A stretch of DNA of 10,500 bases from Symbiodinium natans (taxonomy: Eukaryota; Sar; Dinophyceae; Suessiales; Symbiodiniaceae): the NCBI GenBank assembly GCA_905221605.1, contig CAJNDS010001890.1:1309501-1320000 (forward strand), in the 5' to 3' direction. Under the pieces are notes generated by a model. That model did not search any database. It saw only the letters and a program-made list of their open reading frames with translations, and was not told the DNA's origin. The position numbers and the translations under genes are program-made. Positions 6,009 through 10,500 of this stretch are shown one piece after another; positions within the stretch are counted from its first letter, which is position 1, and each line of letters opens with the position of its first letter.

Positions 6009-6072
6009 GGGGGGGGGGGGGGGGGGGGGGTTAGCGGGGGTTGGGATGTTTTTTCAACCCCCCCCCCCCCCC
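6009..6072. repeat. G22/C15 inverted homopolymer pair
   Basis: G22 (6009-6030) is followed by TTAGC, then GGGGGTTG (6036-6043), an 11-base loop, CAACCCCC (6055-6062) and a further ten C to 6072. The eight inner pairs are perfect, and ten more G:C pairs can form past a five-base bulge. More C-runs follow at 6097-6113 (C10, A, C6) and 6217-6224 (C8). Exact lengths are uncertain, and an assembly artefact cannot be excluded. Confidence 0.85.
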
Positions 6073-6337
6073 GAACCTTCAGTCACCCATATACTTCCCC
6101 CCCCCCACCCCCCAACAAAAAGCAAAACATTGCTTATCTAACAATGGAAAGATGCCATATATGAATCTAATCCTATTATAATGACCCCTGCAAGCCTCAA
6201 TGGCGTGAGTTTTTTTCCCCCCCCTGAAGCCCCTAAACCGTATAGACCATACAAGCCCCAAGCGAGCAGAAGTTGTAATGTACCCAAACGAAGTACCAAT
6301 CTTACTGAATTTGCTGAACCTCTCAGAATGCATCTAG
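6073..6337. other. Spacer without a recognisable gene
   Basis: C-rich to 6113, then mixed sequence. An 84-codon minus-strand ORF (6079-6333) ends in glycine-rich low complexity produced by the C-runs and resembles no family. Confidence 0.5.
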
Positions 6338-6361
6338 CCCTAAACCCTAAACCCTAAACCC
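6338..6361 (-). repeat. Short telomere tract, CCCTAAA orientation
   Basis: Three to four CCCTAAA units ending in CCCAAAGG. Confidence 0.9.
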
Positions 6362-6454
6362 AAAGGCCTCTTATTGCTAGGCTGGTGAACGGCGCCAACC
6401 GACGCCTCGTCGGAAACCATTGGCGGAGAGCTCAGTCCCGGCGTCGTTTTGGGA

Positions 6455-6523
6455 TTTAGGGTTTAGGGTTTAGGGTTTAGGGTTCAGGGTTCAGGGTTTA
6501 GGGTTTAGGGTTTAGGGTTTAGG
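6455..6523 (+). repeat. Telomere tract with two TTCAGGG units
   Basis: About ten units. TTCAGGG occurs twice in a row at 6483-6496. The tract ends in TTTAGG followed by TTCGAGGCCT (6525-6534), the same ten bases that end the tract at 5162. Confidence 0.95.
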
Positions 6524-6539
6524 TTTCGAGGCCTTACTT

Positions 6540-6771
6540 GGAGTTCATGGGGTACTTATACTAGGACCCAGAGTAGGCCCCTTATTCCGTTTTTGTAGGG
6601 TCTGGGTTCCCGTCTCAGCCCCTTAGAAGCCGAAAAGGGCATCCTTTTCATTCCTAGGCTACTCCTGGGTCTAGCAGAAGTAGGGTCAGCTACGGAAAAA
6701 AACCTTCCATGGCTATAACCTTTTTTGGGGGGGGTACTTGTAACCCTACATAAAAGTACCCATGAGCCTCC
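6540..6771. mobile_element. Longer inverted-repeat relative of the MITE-like family
   Basis: About 232 bp. The left end, 6540-6565, reads GGAG, TCATGGGG, TACTT and TAGG. It matches the complement of the right end, 6745-6771, at about 22 of 28 aligned positions. The left half contains a shortened version of the family core (GACCCAGAGTAGGCCCCTTATT region, 6565-6587). The right half holds a segment (6645-6714) that recurs at 7261-7338, plus a G8 run (6727-6734). GAGGCC words lie outside both ends and may extend the inverted repeat. It is non-coding, and a composite of several insertions is possible. Confidence 0.5.
6645..6714 (+). repeat. Dispersed repeat, copy 1
   Basis: Begins CTTTTCATTCCTAGG. 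It matches 7261-7338 at 27 of the first 31 positions, then less well, with ACCTTC and TGGCT shared at the far end. Confidence 0.75.
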
Positions 6772-6805
6772 GAGTAGAGGGCTTGTAGGGCCTCACTCAG
6801 GGGGG

Positions 6806-6934
6806 CTTAGGGTTCAGGGTTTTGGGGGTTTCAGGGTTTTGGGGGTTTCGGGGGTTTGGTTTAGGGTTTGGGGTTTAAGGTTTAGGGTTTAGGGTTTAGG
6901 GTTTAGGGTTTAGGGTTTAGGGTGTGGGGTTTAC
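6806..6934 (+). repeat. Telomere tract with a degenerate 5' part
   Basis: The first half has TTCAGGG, TTTTGGGGG and TTTCGGGGG units. The second half (6880-6921) is six nearly perfect TTTAGGG units. The divergence gradient suggests that the perfect part is younger. Confidence 0.9.
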
Positions 6935-7238
6935 AGGGTTTGGGACAGAAAAGGGAAGCCTTGAGTTGACGTGCCGGAGCCCCGGCAGCCGCAACCGAAC
7001 CACGTTTAGGGTTTTGGATTTTGAGAGGGATGTTGACTTGGATTGTGGTGCCGGGTTAAAAGGGAAGAGAGAAAACACAGGCTTGCCACCGCCCCAGGCT
7101 CAGGAGACGAATTGAGGTGAGCTGACTGTTGGGATTTGGGGCGGCTTTGTGGTGCTGAACAAAGGGTTGTGGGGTCTAGAGCGTTAGGGTTTCGAGGTTT
7201 GAGGTGGATCGTTCCAGAACACTACTCTTGGGTTTAAG

Positions 7239-7262
7239 CCTAAACCCTAAACCCTAAACCCT
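7239..7262 (-). repeat. Short telomere tract, CCCTAAA orientation
   Basis: Two to three CCCTAAA units directly abutting the dispersed repeat that starts at 7261. Confidence 0.8.
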
Positions 7263-7338
7263 TTTGATTCCTAGGTTGCTCTTGGGTCTAGAAAAGGAGC
7301 CGATCGCTGTCTCGCTTCCCACTTGAACCTTCTTGGCT
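7261..7338 (+). repeat. Dispersed repeat, copy 2
   Basis: Diverged copy of 6645-6714 (ATTCCTAGG, TGGGTCTAG, ACCTTC and TGGCT blocks in the same order). It starts exactly at the edge of a CCCTAAA tract and is not enclosed by visible inverted ends. Confidence 0.75.
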
Positions 7339-7380
7339 GCTTCGTCGCCACACTAAAAGGAGTCCCAGATCAGGCTCTGG

Positions 7381-7464
7381 GGTTGGGGGTTTGGGGTTTG
7401 GGGTTCAGGGTTTAGGGTTTAGGGTTTAGGGTTTGGGGTTTAGGGTTTAGGGTTTAGGGTTTAG
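7381..7464 (+). repeat. Telomere tract with TTTGGGG units
   Basis: Starts with TTGGGGG, two TTTGGGG (7390-7403) and TTCAGGG, then TTTAGGG units with one more TTTGGGG at 7432-7438. About twelve units in all. Confidence 0.93.
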
Positions 7465-8040
7465 CTTCTCAGGCCGAAGGGTTTAGGGTTGAGGGCCTAT
7501 AGGCAAACCTCCGAGCTGAGATTAGATGCAACAAGGTTCTCTCACGGCGCCCGCATGGCCATTGCGGGGGGCTCAGGCCCAATATGCCCTTAGACGTATG
7601 GTGGGCTTCCGATAGTAGGACCACGGGCGTCTTTTGGGAAGCCCAGCAAAGATGGTTCAGGGAGTTTCGGTTCTGTAGGGGAAGCGTTGGGGGTCCGGTC
7701 CCTATGAGGCCCAAAGGTCTAGGGTTTAGGATTTAGGGTTTTGAGTTCAGGATTTATGGCTTCGGGTGACAGGCCCCTGTACTACCTCTACACACGCTTA
7801 AAGCCCAAAGAGGCTCTTGAATTTGCCTGCCTCTAGCACCCTTATATCGTACTCCTAAATGCCCCTTTTCAGAAGCCATCCCCAGAAACACCCGCAGAGT
7901 CAAGGGATTAAGACTCTGAACCCTCAGGATGTTATACTCCGAATATGGCCCTGGGCCCTTTTTTGCTACCTCAATATTTTCTTGCAGGGGTCCCCAAATC
8001 CAAGGGTACAACCTTAGGGCTCCGAGGTAGAGTCCCATGA
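7465..8040. other. Spacer without a recognisable gene
   Basis: Contains degenerate telomere words at 7479-7494 and 7720-7755, and a 7-bp hairpin, CAGAGTC (7895-7901) with GACTCTG (7912-7918), over a 10-base loop. Two minus-strand ORFs of 81 and 94 codons (7469-7714 and 7754-8038) each end next to telomere words, show no motif, and are within the length expected by chance. Confidence 0.5.
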
Positions 8041-8133
8041 CCCTAAACCCTAAGCCCTAAGCCCCAAACCCTAAACCCCCTGGACCCTAAACCCCCTGGA
8101 CCCTAAACCCTAAACCCTAAACCCTGAACTCTA
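8041..8133 (-). repeat. Telomere tract with a 16-bp tandem pair
   Basis: Mixed CCCTAAA, CCCTAAG and CCCCAAA units. CCCTAAACCCCCTGGA is repeated exactly in tandem (8069-8084 and 8085-8100), so two telomere-type units plus a two-base addition were copied as a block. Confidence 0.92.
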
Positions 8134-8202
8134 AGGATGAGAATCTCCACCGGCGCAGCTGGCGCATGGCTGCCGCCTGTCACACGTTTGAGCCGGGAGA
8201 TA

Positions 8203-8390
8203 CCCCAACCCTAAACCCTAAACCCCTAAACCCTAAACCCTAAACCCTAAACCCTAAACCCTAAACCCTAAACCCCTAAACCCTAAACCCTAAACCCTAA
8301 ACCCTAAACCCTAAACCCTAAACCCTAAACCCTAAACCCTAAACCCTAAACCCTAAACCCCGACCCCTAACCCCAACCCTAGACCCCTAA
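8203..8390 (-). repeat. Long telomere tract, CCCTAAA orientation
   Basis: About 22 nearly perfect units to 8359, with two eight-base CCCCTAAA units (near 8224 and 8273), then a degenerate tail (CCCCGA, CCCCTAA, CCCCAACCCTAGA) to about 8390. It is the longest tract in this orientation. Confidence 0.97.
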
Positions 8391-8450
8391 TAGTGGGCCC
8401 TCTAAACCCCACCCTTGATCTTGCAGCGGGTTTGCGGTGTGGGCTGCAGA

Positions 8451-8475
8451 AGGGTTTAGGGTTTAGGGTTTTAGG
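8451..8475 (+). repeat. Short telomere tract, TTTAGGG orientation
   Basis: Three units ending TTTTAGGA. It lies 60 bp past the inverted tract before it, giving a C-strand-then-G-strand arrangement. Confidence 0.85.
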
Positions 8476-8584
8476 ATACAGGGGGTAGAACCAAAGAGCC
8501 CTCATGAGTAGGCATTGAGATGGTGTGGTGGCTTTTTGGGGTCGAAGATGTTGCTAAGAGCATGTTCCGCGTTTGGGTACTCGA

Positions 8585-8641
8585 AACCCTCAACCCTAAA
8601 CCTTAAACCCTAAACCCTGAACCCTGAACCCTGAACCCCAC
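8585..8641 (-). repeat. Telomere tract with three CCCTGAA units
   Basis: Eight units. The last three are CCCTGAA in a row (8615-8635), the complement of TTCAGGG. The same variant block therefore occurs here in opposite orientation to 4578-4605. Confidence 0.92.
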
Positions 8642-9018
8642 CTCCGAGACACAGTGTTGCCCTGCAGCGTGGCTAGCTTCCTCGGTTAAGTATGAATACA
8701 CGTTAAGTTCCCGCTTTTAGCGCGCCTTCCTGAAAGTGCCTTGTAGACTCTATTTGAAACATTTGCGGGTGCCCCCTCAGTTAGACAATATGAATATCAT
8801 TTAGGTTCCCTACCCATTTTCGTCTTTCTTACACAAGGGGATGGAATATAAGCGCGCCAAGCCCCCATCCTTAGGGGGGTGGGGTGTTCCAAATGTCGGT
8901 CTCTTCAGGGGTCAGCCCTTAAACCTTAGAGTTCTGTAGGTTTTTAGACCATGAAATTTTGGTATAGGGCTTAGACGTATTTTTTTGGGTGCAGCTGAAG
9001 CAGGGTACATCAACCTAA
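8642..9018. other. Spacer without a recognisable gene
   Basis: Mixed sequence with a repeated AGCGCGCC word (8718-8725 and 8850-8857). A TTAGGTTCCCTACCCAT stretch near 8801-8817 resembles one end of the MITE-like family. No partner end was found. Confidence 0.45.
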
Positions 9019-9480
9019 CCACATGCCCTACTGCCACGCTTTGTCAAGGCCACCGCCTACCTGCTGAATGGTGGGGCACAGGTGCTTCCGGTGTTTTTGG
9101 GGTGTGTTGGGCTCAGGATAAGACCTGCCCTTGACTATGCAGCCTCTAAGAGCAAAGTTTTCATGTCCACCACTCCAGGTCTGTTCAGGGTGTATGAAGA
9201 TTGTTTCTTCGCCGGGAGAGGCAGGCTGTTTGGTGAGGTTGGTGTCAGGGGCTCTTTTCTGGATGCCTTTGGGATCCTTGGGGCTTGGGTTCGAGTTTTG
9301 TGCGAGTTTGGGGTAGGGCGTTGGGGTTTAGGTTCAAGGGGCTTAAACGGGCACACTCAGCGTCAGCTCAAGTTCGTTGATCGGTTTGCTTTGTGGTCTT
9401 CCTGGGGGAGCGAAGTTGAAAGACTCAGGGGGCTTCCCCCCCCCCCTCCCCAGCTTGTTGATGTTGAACAGATTCCCTAG
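9019..9480 (+). pseudogene. Longest ORF; possible decayed Ty1/copia integrase tail (very tentative)
   Basis: A frame open from 9019 to the TAG at 9478-9480; the first possible start is a GTG at 9082 (132 codons), and an ATG occurs only further in. The stretch from 9019 reads through FVKATAYLLN, then FLGC, LDYAASKSKVF and FRVYED. Ty1/copia integrases show a similar order after the catalytic core: TA.YL.NR, RVFGC, a KLD..A..G/K.F block and a Y+.Y block. The spacing between the first two is about 20 residues too short, and the second half becomes Gly/Arg-rich with a proline run from a C11 homopolymer (9436-9446). It stops on entering the next CCCTAAA tract. Length alone is what chance predicts, so this is a weak motif resemblance only. 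Confidence 0.15.
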
Positions 9481-9506
9481 ACCCTAAACCCTAAACCCCA
9501 AACCCT
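9477..9506 (-). repeat. Telomere tract, CCCTAAA orientation
   Basis: CCCTAGA, CCCTAAA, CCCTAAA, CCCCAAA, CCC. Its first unit supplies the stop codon of the preceding open frame. Confidence 0.9.
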
Positions 9507-9594
9507 TGGAAGAAGTCCTGACGGAGTACTCTACAGTCCTTGGACGGTCGAAACCAGAACCCTAAATTCCTGAACCCTCTGAAGGTCGACTGGT

Positions 9595-9661
9595 GTTTAG
9601 GGTTTTTGGGCTAGGGTTCAGGGTTTCGGGTTTAGGGTTTAGGGTTTAGGGTTTAGGGTTC
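9595..9661 (+). repeat. Telomere tract, TTTAGGG orientation
   Basis: A degenerate start (TTTTTGGGC, TAGGG, TTCAGGG, TTTCGGG) is followed by four perfect units. Confidence 0.93.
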
Positions 9662-10082
9662 AGACATATGAACTTTCAGAGGTGTTCTTGCCTGCGGACC
9701 TCTAGCGTAGGACGTAGGAAAGACCTTCCCTCATCAGCCTCCCGAAAAGTCCAGCTCTCTACTGATAGCCTGAGCTACCTGTAAAAACCCTAAATTTTGA
9801 GGGAACCCTTCCGTGCCTACCTGGAGGTTCATGGGTACTTACACGTAGTGTTATAGGTACCCTAAATAAAGTTCCATCCATACTTACCCCATTTACAACC
9901 CTGCTTATAAGGAATCATAGACCTCCAAGTATCACTATGCAAGTATGCAAGGGATATTGCTTAGGCCATCATCCGAAGCCAATATCTTCATACGCACTAC
10001 CCAGAATACTCATTCGACCCTTCTAGCCTTGAATCCTATATTAGGCCACTAGTCAAGTCAAAGGGGGTTTTCACACCCCAGA
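9662..10082. other. Spacer holding a MITE-like copy
   Basis: Apart from the element at 9823-9926, it contains an exact 8-bp tandem pair TATGCAAG (9936-9951), a 6-bp AGAGGT/ACCTCT hairpin (9678-9703) and one stray CCCTAAA at about 9788. No coding signal is seen. Confidence 0.5.
9823..9926. mobile_element. MITE-like inverted-repeat element, copy H
   Basis: About 104 bp. The left end GGAGGTTCATGGGTACTT resembles the left end at 6540, and its first ten or so bases are inverted at the right end (CATAGACCTCC). Internally, GGTACCCTAAATAAAGTTCC followed by ATCCATA resembles the right end of copy C, and GCTTATAAGGAAT is a diverged complement of the family core. It has no coding capacity. Confidence 0.5.
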
Positions 10083-10138
10083 CTCTAAACCCTAGACTAC
10101 GGATGGCAACAAGAAACTAAACCCTAAACCCGAAACGG
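10083..10138 (-). repeat. Degenerate telomere units, CCCTAAA orientation
   Basis: CTCTAAACCCTAGA at 10083-10097 and three units at 10117-10132, separated by about 20 bp of mixed sequence. Confidence 0.75.
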
Positions 10139-10144
10139 CCCTAA

Positions 10145-10252
10145 ACTCTTAACCCGAGCCCTAAACCCTAAACTCTTAACCCTAGCCCTAAACCCTAAAC
10201 CCTTAACCCGAGCCCTAAACCCTAAACTCTTAACCCTAGCCCTAAACCCCAA
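10145..10252 (-). repeat. Higher-order telomere-derived satellite, 27-bp unit in 54-bp pairs
   Basis: Four consecutive 27-bp units (10145-10171, 10172-10198, 10199-10225, 10226-10252), each made of four CCCTAAA-like words with one base lost. Units 1 and 3 carry CCCGAG where units 2 and 4 carry CCCTAG. As a result, 10151-10249 repeats exactly with a 54-bp period. Confidence 0.93.
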
Positions 10253-10312
10253 AACCTGTTAAACGGCCGAGAGATCTGGGCCGCAGACCGGCCACGAAAA
10301 GCAACTAAGGCT

Positions 10313-10372
10313 TTTAGGCTTTAGGCTTTAGGGTTTAGGGTCTAGGGTTTAGGGTTTAGGGGTTCAGGGGTT
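10313..10372 (+). repeat. Telomere tract with TTTAGGC units
   Basis: Two TTTAGGC units (10313-10326) are followed by TTTAGGG, TCTAGGG and eight-base variants. It is inverted relative to the satellite before it, with 60 bp between. TTTAGGC here is a local variant, unrelated to the six-base nematode repeat TTAGGC. Confidence 0.9.
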
Positions 10373-10500
10373 TATGTACAGGTTTTGTATCAAGTTTCGA
10401 TGGGGTCTATATGGGGTGCAGGGTTCATTTAGGGTTTATCAAGTGCTTGGTAGGGTTTGGGGACGTTTGGGCCTTGGGGCTTAGCGACGGCGCCGCTCTC

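Noticed and set aside
7895-7918. Hairpin as a bacterial rho-independent terminator
   Set aside because: The 7-bp stem has no following T-run, there is no gene upstream, and the window is eukaryotic in character.
9285-9310. Possible tRNA B-box (GGGTTCGAGTTTT)
   Set aside because: No matching A-box, acceptor stem or T-arm pairing could be found around it.
9082-9480. 132-codon ORF as a real gene
   Set aside because: My rough estimate of the longest chance ORF in six frames of 10.5 kb at balanced composition is about 140 codons. It lacks an ATG at the start, has a homopolymer-derived proline run, and shows no clear domain. I kept it only as a tentative relic.
10313-10333. TTTAGGC units as evidence of a nematode genome
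   Set aside because: The nematode unit is six bases (TTAGGC). Here two seven-base variants sit inside a TTTAGGG tract and are readily explained by one substitution copied once.
255-10372. CRISPR-like array from regularly recurring repeats and spacers
   Set aside because: The repeat is a 7-bp tandem unit in tracts of varying length and orientation. Spacer lengths range from 60 to 800 bp, and no cas gene is present.

Overview
This looks like nuclear DNA from a eukaryote with the seven-base TTTAGGG telomere repeat. I found no gene I can defend. The repeat is typical of plants and many green algae. As far as I know it also occurs in chromerid algae and dinoflagellates. Mixed base composition, long G/C homopolymers and lack of recognisable plant genes make me lean to a unicellular alga, possibly a chromerid or dinoflagellate. 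That is inference only. Nothing looks prokaryotic: there are no long ORFs, operons or ribosome-binding-site-led genes.

The window is dominated by about 37 short interstitial telomere-type tracts, from 2 to about 30 units each, in both orientations. By hand count they fill roughly a fifth of the sequence. The densest stretch is 4568-5330, almost all in TTTAGGG orientation. A second long tract, at 8203-8359, has CCCTAAA orientation. Variant units (TTCAGGG, TTTGGGG, TTTAGGGG, TTTAGGC) occur in runs, which points to local amplification. At 10145-10252 a tract has become a 27-bp unit arranged in 54-bp pairs.

Between the tracts lie 100-800 bp spacers. Several hold copies of a short, diverged element of about 104-112 bp with inverted ends resembling TGGGTA(G/C)TT and an AAATAGTAGGAT core (1712-1821, 3685-3790, 4053-4163, 9823-9926). 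A split copy lies near 5783-5935 and a longer relative at 6540-6771. I read these as MITE-like elements or an equivalent dispersed repeat, and they are the main non-telomeric structure here. There are also many G or C homopolymers of 8-22 bases, including a G22/C15 inverted pair at 6009-6072, and several compact hairpins.

Coding potential is very weak. The longest ORF is 132 codons, about what chance gives for this length in six frames. Two stretches (2510-2773 and 9019-9480) recall, very faintly, decayed Ty1/copia integrase; both are low-confidence. Every tract longer than about 21 bp puts a stop in all frames of both strands, so the region cannot carry long uninterrupted ORFs.

Overall the window reads as subtelomeric or heterochromatic-type repeat-rich DNA, shaped by telomere-sequence insertion, local tandem amplification and small inverted-repeat elements. 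It does not read as a gene neighbourhood.
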